From assembly GCA_017399225.1 (NCBI GenBank), contig JAFQEB010000094.1:1-50263 (forward strand): DNA of 50,263 bases, read 5' to 3'. Every line of letters starts with the position of its first letter. The first letter of the stretch is position 1. Position numbers and translations under genes: made by a program. Positions 43,201-49,918 of the stretch are shown here, piece after piece. The notes below the pieces were generated by a model. That model had not been told where the DNA came from, made no database searches, and saw nothing but the letters and a program-made list of their open reading frames with translations. This DNA comes from Clostridia bacterium. Lineage in GTDB: Bacteria > Bacillota_A > Clostridia > Christensenellales > Aristaeellaceae.

Positions 43201-43746
43201 GAGCTGCCGGCCCGTCCGACCTTCATGGAGGAAAAGCAGCTCACCGGCGCCGATCGCGGTACGCTGGTGCACCGGGTGCTGTCCCTTATTCCCCTGCAAA
43301 CCCTGCGGGGCGCGGAAAGTCTGTCCAGGGCTGTGCATCAGGCGGTGCATGAGCTGGTGGAGCGCGGCGTGTTCAGCGGTGAGGAACTGATGGCGCTGAA
43401 TCTGCGGGGTGTGGCGGGCTTCTATGAGAGCGAGCTGGGCCAGCGGCTGCTGCGGAGCGATCTGGTGCGCCGGGAATGGAGCTTCAATCTGCTGATGGAC
43501 GACCGTCGCGGCACGCTATTGCAGGGCGTGATCGACTGTGTCTTCATGGAAGCGGACGGCTGGGTGCTGGTGGATTACAAGACCGACCGCATCAGCGACG
43601 AGGAAGCCTTCTGCCAGCGGTACGCCATGCAGCTGGAATGGTATGCCCGGGCGCTGGAGCGCATCACCGGGCAGCCGGTGAAGGAAATGTGGCTCTATGC
43701 CATCGGAAAGGGGAAGGCCTACGCCATGCCCCGCATCCCGGAATGA
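40237..43746 (+). CDS. addA: ATP-dependent helicase/nuclease subunit A
   Basis: Helicase-nuclease subunit of AddAB, which processes double-strand breaks; 1169 residues. UvrD-like helicase motifs include Walker A SAAAGSGKT near 22-30, VDECQDVSQVQD (motif II) and GDVKQSIYRFRKADP. The C-terminal RecB-type nuclease has GVIDC, VDYKTD and QLEWY. AAAGGAG lies 9 nt before the ATG at 40237. addB, which normally precedes addA, is absent here. Three perfect DnaA boxes lie inside the frame at 42880-42971. The stop codon overlaps the next start (ATGA). Confidence 0.95.
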   Translation: MPNWTPQQQQAISARNRTILVSAAAGSGKTAVLVERIVQLIREGWRMDRMLIVTFTKAAAAEMRQRLNKRLVREAQSDPEIMGRALDDLESTEISTIHAFCQKVLRNNFQAVGIDPMVRPCEDQQRKALFDEAWLEALNQLLDENAHHGLIELANAWDQSALYDMTAEVYEFLMSLPAPFDWLDRAVEAVLYKPYERHPWYVTLKNHTRLQIEGISHILQAMRTMLDEPDAVEARREVWQADADAYMALLDVNWNRTDEVISALLGYEMVKAKAARNTSDAQKDWLKRFGKHRDAIKDIISDALEALNIDEERLDREFSMMHLHLTGLAELTKRTHRLFLEKKAQQHVIDFSDMEQFTMEVLSQEELRRQLQAEYDHIFVDECQDVSQVQDAILHAIHSDENHMFMVGDVKQSIYRFRKADPTLFLHRMRTYKDDEDAVTRRIFLQKNFRSRYNVLEATNQVFRKAMRPAVTELEYEREDELICGRETENDPPVEMHLLDLSPDEEGEKVEALEAEAAVMVQRIRELLNESFDDGGEIRNYTYRDIVILLSAASNTAPKLVEMLNSQGIPVFYDGAAAYFSLPEIQTMKALLSVLDNPMQDIPLLSTLKMAPFSFNEEELAQVRLSKTGRNVPFYEAFRACCEGETPLAEKCRQAEKQLQDWRFEAEIMRLSDFIWHILTDSGYYAACGALPEGELRQANLRMLYQRALNFEQDGGETLRDFIRLTDQQSSGDDKTSAKMLGEGENLVRIMTMHKSKGLEFPVVFCMQMSGRIHKGHRGNVLLHTQLGVAMPYVNRELRVKRKTMADEAFRVQRELDEKAERARLLYVAMTRARERLIMVGSCREKDRAIWTLPESDYRVWKAGSMTDWIMQGVYEQDAFNLSTIPQGAGNPWKIRYWDDCDGLAVDKTVDKVCIQEWLQAELNTPADGLFDGWEHMEKTDAAAPLKTSVSAVAKRQVIPDPMPLSESEEDAETKRVPEEIVSPLRLSELPARPTFMEEKQLTGADRGTLVHRVLSLIPLQTLRGAESLSRAVHQAVHELVERGVFSGEELMALNLRGVAGFYESELGQRLLRSDLVRREWSFNLLMDDRRGTLLQGVIDCVFMEADGWVLVDYKTDRISDEEAFCQRYAMQLEWYARALERITGQPVKEMWLYAIGKGKAYAMPRIPE
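42880..42971. promoter_or_regulatory. Three perfect DnaA boxes inside addA
   Basis: TTATCCACA at 42880-42888, and TGTGGATAA at 42951-42959 and 42963-42971. The last two are 12 bp apart. They encode parts of NLSTI and VDKTVDK. Confidence 0.85.
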
Positions 43747-44579
43747 AAAAACAGGAGATGTTTCACGTGAAACAAAGGCGAATGGATTACCACCTGCATA
43801 CGCTGCACTCCATGGACGGGCGGCAGACGGTGGATGAGCTGTGCCAGTCCATGTTGGAAAAGGGCGTGGAGGAATTCTGCCTGACGGAGCATATCGAGCC
43901 CGGGCACCCCTCGGCGGAGCTGGATATTCCGCCTATCTGGGACGTGTACCTGGCGGAGGTTGCCCAGGCCCGGCGTAAATACCCCCAGCTGACCATCCGT
44001 GCAGGGGTGGAGATCGGGGATAATCCCGTGCTGCGGGCGAAGATCAAGGCCGAACTGGACGAATTGCCGCTGGATTTCCGTCTGCTGTCCCTGCACCTGG
44101 TCAACGGCGTGGATTGCTACGACACGGCGGACTACTTCACCGGCAAGACCCGTCAGCAGGCCTACCGGGAGTATGCAGAGGCCAAGGCGGAATCCATCCT
44201 CGACTGGACGGACTTTGACAGCGTGGCCCACATCGGCTATGTGGCCAAGTTCAGCGCCTACACTGGTCCGGAGCGTGCGCTGGTCTATGAGGACGCCCAG
44301 GACGCCTTCGATGCGATCCTGCGGCACATCATCACCCTGGGCAAATGCCTGGAGGTCAATACCAGCGGCTACGCCACTACGGGTGATACCTTTGCGCATT
44401 CCAGCATCATCCGCCGCTATATTGAGTTGGGCGGCGAGAATTTCACCTTCGGCTCCGACAGCCATGATACCGGGCGGAACTACGCGGATATCGAGCGCGC
44501 GAAGGAAATGGTGCGCACCCTGGGCGGAAAGTATCAGGCCGCCTTTGAGCAGCGGCGGATGACCCTCTACCGGATTTAA
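43743..44579 (+). CDS. PHP-domain phosphatase, histidinol-phosphatase type
   Basis: Metal-dependent phosphoesterase of 278 residues in the HisJ/HisK PHP family, which removes phosphate from L-histidinol phosphate. Metal motifs are His17-x-His19 in DYHLHT, the CLTEH region, the SLHLV segment and the C-terminal FGSDSHD. No other his gene is present, so substrate is uncertain. The start at 43743 is chosen for its four-base overlap with addA; the next possible start is 43782. A perfect parS lies inside the coding sequence and encodes MFHVKQ. Confidence 0.88.
   Translation: MKKQEMFHVKQRRMDYHLHTLHSMDGRQTVDELCQSMLEKGVEEFCLTEHIEPGHPSAELDIPPIWDVYLAEVAQARRKYPQLTIRAGVEIGDNPVLRAKIKAELDELPLDFRLLSLHLVNGVDCYDTADYFTGKTRQQAYREYAEAKAESILDWTDFDSVAHIGYVAKFSAYTGPERALVYEDAQDAFDAILRHIITLGKCLEVNTSGYATTGDTFAHSSIIRRYIELGGENFTFGSDSHDTGRNYADIERAKEMVRTLGGKYQAAFEQRRMTLYRI
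43759..43774. promoter_or_regulatory. parS site 3, near the addA-PHP junction
   Basis: TGTTTCACGTGAAACA, perfect palindrome, read as FHVK within the N terminus of the PHP protein. Confidence 0.95.
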
Positions 44580-44701
44580 GCAAAAGTGGCGCTGAAATGC
44601 TCAAAAACATCAAAAATGGTATTCAAGTGGGGATTGAGTTAAAAATAACGCATTAAATATGTCGAATAATGGTTTTTGATGTCTGTTTACCACCTAAAAA
44701 T

Positions 44702-44730
44702 TTGACAAATGGGGTTTTTCGTGGCATAAT
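44702..44730 (+). promoter_or_regulatory. Strong promoter for metallo-hydrolase gene
   Basis: TTGACA at 44702-44707 and CATAAT at 44725-44730 with a 17-bp spacer. The upstream 120 bp is strongly AT-rich and contains ACATCAAAAA at 44607 with its exact reverse complement at 44673. Confidence 0.8.
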
Positions 44731-44830
44731 ACAGAAGATGGATTGAAGGTGCTGCAAGGGGAATCTGAACGGCACAAATGGAGATCAAGGGCCGTGCGGA
44801 GGGCGCATGGCGAATCGGAGGTGCTCAGTT

Positions 44831-45697
44831 TTGAGCAAGATGATGACAGTCACGTATTATCATCACAGCGGCTTTTCCGTCGCCAGCGGCGATGTGCTGC
44901 TGGTGTTTGACTACTGGACGGGCAAGCAGAAAAAGCTGCCGGAAAACCGCCGCATCACGCCGGATTTTCTGGCCCGCTTCCGCGATGTATATGTATTTGT
45001 CAGCCATGACCATCCCGACCATTTTGACGAAGTGATCTACACCTGGGAGCAGTATGCGCCGGTGACCTACATCGTGGCAGACGATATGTCTGCGGAGGTT
45101 CGCGGCCGCCGCATGGGCAAGGGAGGCGAAATGACCCTCTCCGACCGGGTGAAGGTCAAGGCCTACGGCTCCACGGATGCAGGCGTTTCCTATCTGGTGG
45201 AGCTGGATGGAGTGAAGTTCTTCCACGCCGGCGACCTTAACTTCTGGCACTGGCGGGAGGTCAGCACGGCCCGGGAGATCGAGCTGGCGGACGAGGACTT
45301 CCGCAAGGAAGTGGCCGACATCGACGAAAAGGAGATCGACTGGTGCTTTTTCCCGGTGGATCCCCGGATGGGGATGCACTTTGACGCCGGCGCAAACTAT
45401 TTCATGATGAGCGCCAAGCCCCGCGTGCTGGTTCCCATGCACTTCTGGGGCCGGGGCGACGTGATCACCGAATATGCCCGCCGCAGCCGCAGCCGCGAAA
45501 CGGAGATCATCCCCATGACGGTGCAGGGGCAGGCCGTGAACCTCGAGTTTGAGGAGGACGGCTTCATGAACATCAACGTGCTGCCCGCGCCCGTACAGGT
45601 GCCGGAGGAGCTCATGCCCGATCTGGCGGTCAGCCTGGACGGCTATGAGGGTGCAGACCCCTTCCTGGAGACGGATCTGCCGGTGGATATGGAATAA
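44831..45697 (+). CDS. Metallo-beta-lactamase fold hydrolase
   Basis: Cytoplasmic hydrolase of 288 residues in the metallo-beta-lactamase superfamily, UlaG-like in appearance. The metal motif is His59-Asp-His61-Pro-Asp63-His64 in VSHDHPDHF; further ligands are in FFHAGDLNFWH and VPMHFWG. Start choice: GGAGG lies 9 nt before a TTG at 44831 giving MSKMMTV; an upstream ATG at 44807 has GGAGG only 4 nt away and is the alternative. It has its own strong promoter and terminator. Substrate unknown. Confidence 0.85.
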   Translation: MSKMMTVTYYHHSGFSVASGDVLLVFDYWTGKQKKLPENRRITPDFLARFRDVYVFVSHDHPDHFDEVIYTWEQYAPVTYIVADDMSAEVRGRRMGKGGEMTLSDRVKVKAYGSTDAGVSYLVELDGVKFFHAGDLNFWHWREVSTAREIELADEDFRKEVADIDEKEIDWCFFPVDPRMGMHFDAGANYFMMSAKPRVLVPMHFWGRGDVITEYARRSRSRETEIIPMTVQGQAVNLEFEEDGFMNINVLPAPVQVPEELMPDLAVSLDGYEGADPFLETDLPVDME

Positions 45698-45703
45698 GTT
45701 CAA

Positions 45704-45738
45704 ATTGCCTCTGGCTCTGTGTGCCAGGGGCGATTTTT
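45704..45738 (+). terminator. Terminator after metallo-hydrolase
   Basis: AATTGCCTCTGGC pairs with GCCAGGGGCGATT (G-T pairs allowed), followed by TTTTG. Confidence 0.8.
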
Positions 45739-45830
45739 TGTGAGGAAAGTCCTTTGTCTGCGATAACCTTCATACCGTGCCGGAATGAAATGAGGATTAT
45801 AGGCAGCGGCTTTGCGTCGCGGCACGTCCG

Positions 45831-45915
45831 TCACGCGCCGTGACTCCTGCAGGAAAGCAACAAACCTTTCTCCAAAATGGGTCAAGGGTCGAAGACCCTT
45901 GAGGAGCCCCTGGAA
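45831..45915 (+). repeat. Degenerate fragment of repeat AB
   Basis: CACGCG, AAAG and AACAAA in order, then AATGGGTCAAGGGTC with hairpin partner GACCCTTG and AGCCCCTGG. The order matches the middle of the complete copies. Confidence 0.6.
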
Positions 45916-45922
45916 TAACTTC

Positions 45923-45951
45923 TTGACATTGTGGGTATCCTGTCGTATGAT
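45923..45951 (+). promoter_or_regulatory. Promoter for DUF1858 gene
   Basis: TTGACA at 45923-45928 and TATGAT at 45946-45951, spacer 17 bp. Confidence 0.8.
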
Positions 45952-45998
45952 ATGGATAGACAGCTGCGGGATGCAGCTGCGGAAGGAAGGTAAATCAG

Positions 45999-46214
45999 AT
46001 GATCCATAAGGATATGACCGTCGGCGAGGTGCTGCGCTCCTGTGCGGAGGAGGCCCTTGAGGACGTGGTGCAGGTGTTCAACAACATGGGTATGCATTGC
46101 CTGTTCTGCCCCCATTCCACTGCCGAGAGCCTCGAGCAGGCGGCAATGGTGCACGGCAACGACGTGGAGACCCTGGTCGAGCAGCTCAACGAGGTGTATA
46201 TCGCCAAGGCCTGA
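45999..46214 (+). CDS. DUF1858 family small protein
   Basis: Small cytoplasmic protein of 71 residues matching DUF1858 (PF08984): MTVGEVL at the start, GMHCLFCPHSTAESLEQAA with a Cys34-x2-Cys37 pair, and a C-terminal helix. The domain occurs alone or fused to redox and hybrid-cluster-type proteins; its role is not established. GGAAGG lies 8 nt before the ATG. Monocistronic, with a near-consensus promoter and terminator. Confidence 0.9.
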   Translation: MIHKDMTVGEVLRSCAEEALEDVVQVFNNMGMHCLFCPHSTAESLEQAAMVHGNDVETLVEQLNEVYIAKA

Positions 46215-46225
46215 TGCACTGCAAA

Positions 46226-46262
46226 GCCTCTCTCTGCCATGGCGGAGGGAGGCGTTCTATTT
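46226..46262 (+). terminator. Terminator after DUF1858 gene
   Basis: GCCTCTCTCTGCC pairs with GGCGGAGGGAGGC with two G-T pairs, followed by GTTCTATTT. Confidence 0.7.
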
Positions 46263-46287
46263 GTTTATTCATGAAAAACGAGGGAGA

Positions 46288-46637
46288 AGTACGGGAGGCA
46301 ATGTAAGAGCAGTTGTAACTCCCGCAACCCATCGCAGGTGGGGGCCGCCTCTCAATACCCCAAGGGAAAAGGCGGCACTGGGCGACGCGAGGACTCCATG
46401 AACTTGTTCATGGATCCGAGCCAAAGCGCACGCAACTACGGAACACAAAATATCGTTCCCTCGATATCCATGCGCGTTCAGCCGCAAAGGCATTGATTAC
46501 TCAATCGCAGAATGGGTCAAGGGATGAAATCCCTTGCGGGGTCCAGGGGCATTCCGTGGGAGCGCGTCCCCAGTGGGGACTTCGCCGTAGGCGAAAGCGA
46601 CAAGGAATGTTAAGGTGCCCCTGGCCGTCGGAGACCT
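46288..46637 (+). repeat. Structured repeat AB, copy 1
   Basis: A part: GTGGGGGCCGCCTCTCA and the CCATGAAC/GTTCATGG hairpin. B part: stem 1 CAAGGG/CCCTTG at 46518-46536 with a short loop; stem 2 CCAGGGGCA at 46543-46551 with TGCCCCTGG at 46616-46624. Stem 2 encloses CATTCC/GGAATG and the double hairpin GTCCCC/GGGGAC, TTCGCC/GGCGAA at 46566-46595. No coding potential. Confidence 0.85.
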
Positions 46638-46745
46638 TTGATTTCCTGCTTTTTGTGAAGAATATTCTTTTTGCAAAATCCTGCAATGTCTTGAAATCAC
46701 CGGGTTTGTGTGCTGCGGTGCGTTTCCAAAAGAATCAACACGGCG

Positions 46746-46872
46746 TGTGGATAAATCTGTGGATATTGTGGAAAACCTCAATGAAAGTATAGCATTATGC
46801 TGTGGAAAATGTGGATAACCCTGGGGATAAGTGTGGATAACCTTGTGAAATACGGGGATAAGCTGTGGAAGA
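46746..46872 (-). promoter_or_regulatory. Array of DnaA boxes upstream of ferritin-like gene
   Basis: Perfect TGTGGATAA at 46746, 46810 and 46832. One-mismatch boxes are TGTGGATAT at 46758, TGTGGAAAA at 46767 and 46801, and TGGGGATAA at 46822; weaker ones lie near 46852 and 46864. All point the same way. Confidence 0.85.
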
Positions 46873-46882
46873 GGTGATCTGA

Positions 46883-47347
46883 ATGGTCGTGAAGAACGAA
46901 GGTCAGGCGCTGTGTGTAGCGGTGGAAATGGAGCGCCGGGCGATCCGTGTGTATGAGCGGGCGCTGATGCTGGCGGCAGATCCGCAGGTGCAGGCGGGTA
47001 TCCGGGAGATCCTGTCGGATGAAAAGCGGCACCTGGCCCGGTTCAGCGAGATGCGGGCGGAGCATCAGGTCGATGCGGCAGAGGAAAAGCTGCTGGTCTC
47101 TTCCCTTGCAGCGGAGGTGCTGTTCACCGGCGGTGTGATGGAAATGAAGCGCGAGCAGGCGCTGACCACCCTGCAGGGCCTCTATGCCTATGCCGCAGAG
47201 AGCGAGGCAGACGCGGTACGCACCTATGCAGAATTTGCCCAGAAGTGCGATGACTCCGCCGTGCGCGAGGCCTTCATGGAGATCGTCCGGGAGGAAAGCA
47301 CCCATCTGGTGGAGCTGAAGGCCAGGCTGGCCGCAATGAAAAACTGA
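46883..47347 (+). CDS. Ferritin-like diiron protein
   Basis: Four-helix-bundle protein of 154 residues of the rubrerythrin/ferritin-like class, without a rubredoxin domain. Probable diiron ligands are Glu15 or Glu17 in AVEMERRAI, Glu47 and His50 in DEKRHL, Glu106 or Glu108 in AESEAD, and Glu138 and His141 in EESTHL. It probably takes part in iron storage or peroxide removal. GAGG lies 8 nt before the ATG. A dense DnaA-box array occupies its upstream region, so replication initiator protein could affect its transcription. Confidence 0.85.
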   Translation: MVVKNEGQALCVAVEMERRAIRVYERALMLAADPQVQAGIREILSDEKRHLARFSEMRAEHQVDAAEEKLLVSSLAAEVLFTGGVMEMKREQALTTLQGLYAYAAESEADAVRTYAEFAQKCDDSAVREAFMEIVREESTHLVELKARLAAMKN

Positions 47348-47392
47348 CCCGGCAGGAAACGGGAATCCCAATACATACCGGGAATATAAAAT

Positions 47393-47430
47393 AAGTCCGC
47401 AGTGAAAAGTAAAAAACTGCGGACTTTTCA
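47393..47430 (+). terminator. Terminator after ferritin-like gene
   Basis: AAGTCCGCAGT at 47393-47403 pairs with ACTGCGGACTT at 47416-47426, followed by TTCA. Confidence 0.8.
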
Positions 47431-47431
47431 A

Positions 47432-47460
47432 TTGACAAATACAGGAATAATAGATATAAT
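47432..47460 (+). promoter_or_regulatory. Consensus sigma-A promoter
   Basis: TTGACA at 47432-47437, 17-bp AT-rich spacer, TATAAT at 47455-47460: both hexamers perfect. Confidence 0.95.
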
Positions 47461-47511
47461 AAGAATAACATTTGTCGTTCATAAGAACGGTACACGAAGG
47501 AGGAAAACAAA

Positions 47512-47796
47512 ATGCGTGGCGAATTCATGGAAATCATTGCGGTCATTATCTCTCTCGTTCTCACTGTGGGTGTGTTCGTGCTTGCGATCCTGCTGAACTA
47601 CCTGATGGCGAAGTCCTCCAGCAAGGTGGCTGAGGATAAGGGTTATTCCGGCCGCAAGTGGTTCCACATGTGCTTCTGGCTGGGCATCATCCCCTACATC
47701 ATCGTGGCTGGTATGCCCGATCTGAACGCCCGCCGCAACCAGGTGGAGACCTACAAGCTCCTCAAGGCCCTGCACGACGATAAGTTCGGCAACTGA
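47512..47796 (+). CDS. Small hypothetical membrane protein
   Basis: Protein of 94 residues that I do not recognise. A hydrophobic segment at about 7-30 is followed by a short basic stretch and a second hydrophobic stretch at about 53-68 (CFWLGIIPYIIVAG). The tail is charged (LNARRNQVETYKLLKAL). AAGGAGG lies 8 nt before the ATG. The promoter is a perfect consensus and the terminator is strong, so it should be highly expressed. Confidence 0.8.
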   Translation: MRGEFMEIIAVIISLVLTVGVFVLAILLNYLMAKSSSKVAEDKGYSGRKWFHMCFWLGIIPYIIVAGMPDLNARRNQVETYKLLKALHDDKFGN

Positions 47797-47803
47797 TGAA
47801 ATG

Positions 47804-47850
47804 AAACCCGCTGTCCACAGCTTTGATGGTTGTGGACAGCGGGTTTTTTG
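47804..47850. terminator. Bidirectional terminator
   Basis: AAACCCGCTGTCCACA at 47804-47819 pairs perfectly with TGTGGACAGCGGGTTT at 47831-47846, followed by TTTG. It separates the small membrane gene from the convergent CoA-transferase gene. Confidence 0.9.
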
Positions 47851-47875
47851 TTGCTTACATTTTATAGGGTCGATC

Positions 47876-49387
47876 TCAAACCTCAATTTCAAAGGGCAGC
47901 AGGTCGAGAATGTCCTTCTGCACATCCACGCCGGGGTAGACCTCCAGCAGCTTCAGGCCGCGGGAGGTGAGGATGAACACGCAGCGCTCGGTGATATAGA
48001 GCACCTTCTGGCCGTTGGCGATGGCCTTGCGGGCGGAGAAGCTGACGCTGCGCACCGCCGGGACGAACTTCGCCACCGAGCCGTTTTCCACGATGGTGAT
48101 GTTCTCGTCTTCCTGGGTCACCTGCAGGCCCTTGGTGTTGAAGGTGAGGCAGAAGACCACGGTGGGGGTCTGGGCGGTGATGTTGGCAAAGCCGCCGATG
48201 CCTGCATAGGCGCCGGGGCCGCGGTGGGCGTTGACGTTGCCGAAGCGGTCGACCTCCAGCGCGCCCATGAAGCAGATATCCAGGCCGCCGGAGTTGTACA
48301 GGTCAAACTGGTTGGCCATGTCGTACACGGAGGCCGCGCCGATCATCGCGCCGAACATCTTGCCCGAGGCCGGGAAGCCGCCGATGCCGCCGGATTCTAC
48401 CGTCAGGGTGATGTGATCCAGCATCCCGCTTTCCTCGGCGAACTTCGAGATGGTCTCCGGGATACCAATGCCGATGTTGACGATATCCTCCTTGCGCAGC
48501 TCGCGGGCAGCGCGGCGGCCGATCAGCTGGCTGGTGAGGGACTTGTCATGGGGCCGGGGCATGAGGGCGTCCAGTTTTTCCGTCCACTCGTGCCACTGCT
48601 CGTAGCGGATCTCAAAGCTGCCGGTCAGGGCGGTCAGGGCGTCGTCCCGCTTTTCCGGTTCCTCCACGACGATAGCGTCCACCAGGCAGCCGGGGATGAT
48701 CGTGTTGCGGGGGCGGGTGGGCTCCTCCACGATCTTGTCCACCTGCACGATGACGATGCCCTTGTTGCTCTTCACCGCCTGGCAGATGGACAGCGCGTCG
48801 CCGGACATATACATGTCGTCAAAGGAGATATTGCCCTTGCGGTCGGCGGCGGTGCCCTTGATCAGCGCGACGGTGATGCGGGGGAGCTTGTAGTACAGGA
48901 ACTCCTCGCCCTCGACCTCGACCACCCGGACGAAGGAATTGTCGGTGGAGATCTGGTTGATGCCGGGGCCCTCGCGGCGGGGATCGACGAAGATATCCAG
49001 GCCCACCTTGGACATCGCGCCGGGGAGGCCGCCGGCCTGGGCGCGGATGGCATGGGAAATGCAGCCCAGAGGCAGGTTATACGCCTCAAAGCGATTTTCC
49101 AGGATGATCTTCTTGGTGGAGAGCATCGCGCCGAAGTGGCCGCAGATCAGCCTGTCCACGGCGCCTGCGCGGATGTAGCCCTCCGCGTTGTGCTCCTCGT
49201 CCCACACGCCGAAGCCGGCGCTGGAGACCATCGTCAGGTGCTTGGGGGAGTGGGTATTCTGATACCGCCGGTAGAGGGCCTCGTGGAGCGCCACGGGATT
49301 CTCAATGCCGACGAAGGAATTGACGCAAATGCAGTCTCCGTCGCGGATCAGGCTGATGGCCTCGTCCGCATTCATGATCCGGAACAT
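47876..49387 (-). CDS. Acetate/propionate CoA-transferase (fused alpha-beta)
   Basis: CoA-transferase of 503 residues with both halves in one chain, like propionate (Pct) or acetate CoA-transferases of clostridia. The catalytic glutamate that forms the thioester is Glu331 in TLTVESGGIGG; NIGIGIPE precedes it. The N-terminal half has the usual GVWDEEHNAEGY and LPLGCISHAIRA segments. It moves CoA between short-chain acyl groups, as in butyrate, propionate or lactate metabolism. AAAGGCGG lies about 6 nt before the ATG. It stands alone; no acyl-CoA dehydrogenase or dehydratase adjoins. Confidence 0.92.
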   Translation of the reverse strand: MFRIMNADEAISLIRDGDCICVNSFVGIENPVALHEALYRRYQNTHSPKHLTMVSSAGFGVWDEEHNAEGYIRAGAVDRLICGHFGAMLSTKKIILENRFEAYNLPLGCISHAIRAQAGGLPGAMSKVGLDIFVDPRREGPGINQISTDNSFVRVVEVEGEEFLYYKLPRITVALIKGTAADRKGNISFDDMYMSGDALSICQAVKSNKGIVIVQVDKIVEEPTRPRNTIIPGCLVDAIVVEEPEKRDDALTALTGSFEIRYEQWHEWTEKLDALMPRPHDKSLTSQLIGRRAARELRKEDIVNIGIGIPETISKFAEESGMLDHITLTVESGGIGGFPASGKMFGAMIGAASVYDMANQFDLYNSGGLDICFMGALEVDRFGNVNAHRGPGAYAGIGGFANITAQTPTVVFCLTFNTKGLQVTQEDENITIVENGSVAKFVPAVRSVSFSARKAIANGQKVLYITERCVFILTSRGLKLLEVYPGVDVQKDILDLLPFEIEV

Positions 49388-49519
49388 GGGATACCGCCTT
49401 TCATGGTGGTTTGCCGCCGGATAAGGGCGAATCAGGCATATTATAGCATATTGCCGGGAGAAATGTATATAGCGCGGCAGGAAAATTGCATGGGCTGCGC
49501 GGCTTTTTTGTGCCGTGCA

Positions 49520-49807
49520 TCATTGCACATGCCTGCGCTCCACAAACCAACGCCCCAGCACGCTGCTGCTGCAATCAGTGTTATGCTCGAAAAAAAGATA
49601 GGTCGTCTGTCTGCCGAGGCGGACGGTATACCGGTCGCCCCGCCCGCCTGCCTTTGCCGCCGGGGCAGAGCGAATATCCAGCACCCGGTCGATCTCATAA
49701 TACTGCCCATCCTCCCACAGGATGCCCTTGGGGTGCATCACGCCGTTATCGTGAAATTCGACATCGACCTGCACATAGGTCTTGATGGAGTAGCCGGGCT
49801 TGCACAT
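49520..49807 (-). CDS. Small protein of unknown function under a LexA-type operator
   Basis: Protein of 95 residues that I do not firmly recognise; the ending LGRWFVERRH and the beta-rich middle (RYTVRLGRQTTYLFFEH) faintly resemble DUF6504-type proteins. GGAGG lies 7 nt before the ATG at 49807. A LexA-box match (CGAACATTTGTTCC on the minus strand) sits 22 bp before the start codon, between the -10 region and the gene. It is therefore probably DNA-damage induced. The coding region ends before 49519 and the CoA-transferase begins at 49387, so the two are separate units. Confidence 0.7.
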   Translation of the reverse strand: MCKPGYSIKTYVQVDVEFHDNGVMHPKGILWEDGQYYEIDRVLDIRSAPAAKAGGRGDRYTVRLGRQTTYLFFEHNTDCSSSVLGRWFVERRHVQ

Positions 49808-49829
49808 GGTAACACCTCCGATAATATAA

Positions 49830-49843
49830 GGAACAAATGTTCG
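49830..49843 (-). promoter_or_regulatory. LexA (DinR) box
   Basis: Minus strand CGAACATTTGTTCC matches the Gram-positive consensus CGAACRNRYGTTYC at all but one position. Just upstream is an AT-rich promoter (TTTACT, 17 bp, TAATAT). Confidence 0.75.
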
Positions 49844-49918
49844 TATTTATATTATCACAGGTTGAGGGGGAAGTAAAGCGGTTTTGTAAAAAAAGGTTTA
49901 TCACGGATAATTTGAAAA

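Noticed and set aside
47801..49876. Plus-strand open frame of 691 codons
   Set aside because: Antisense to the CoA-transferase gene, whose catalytic motifs are clear.
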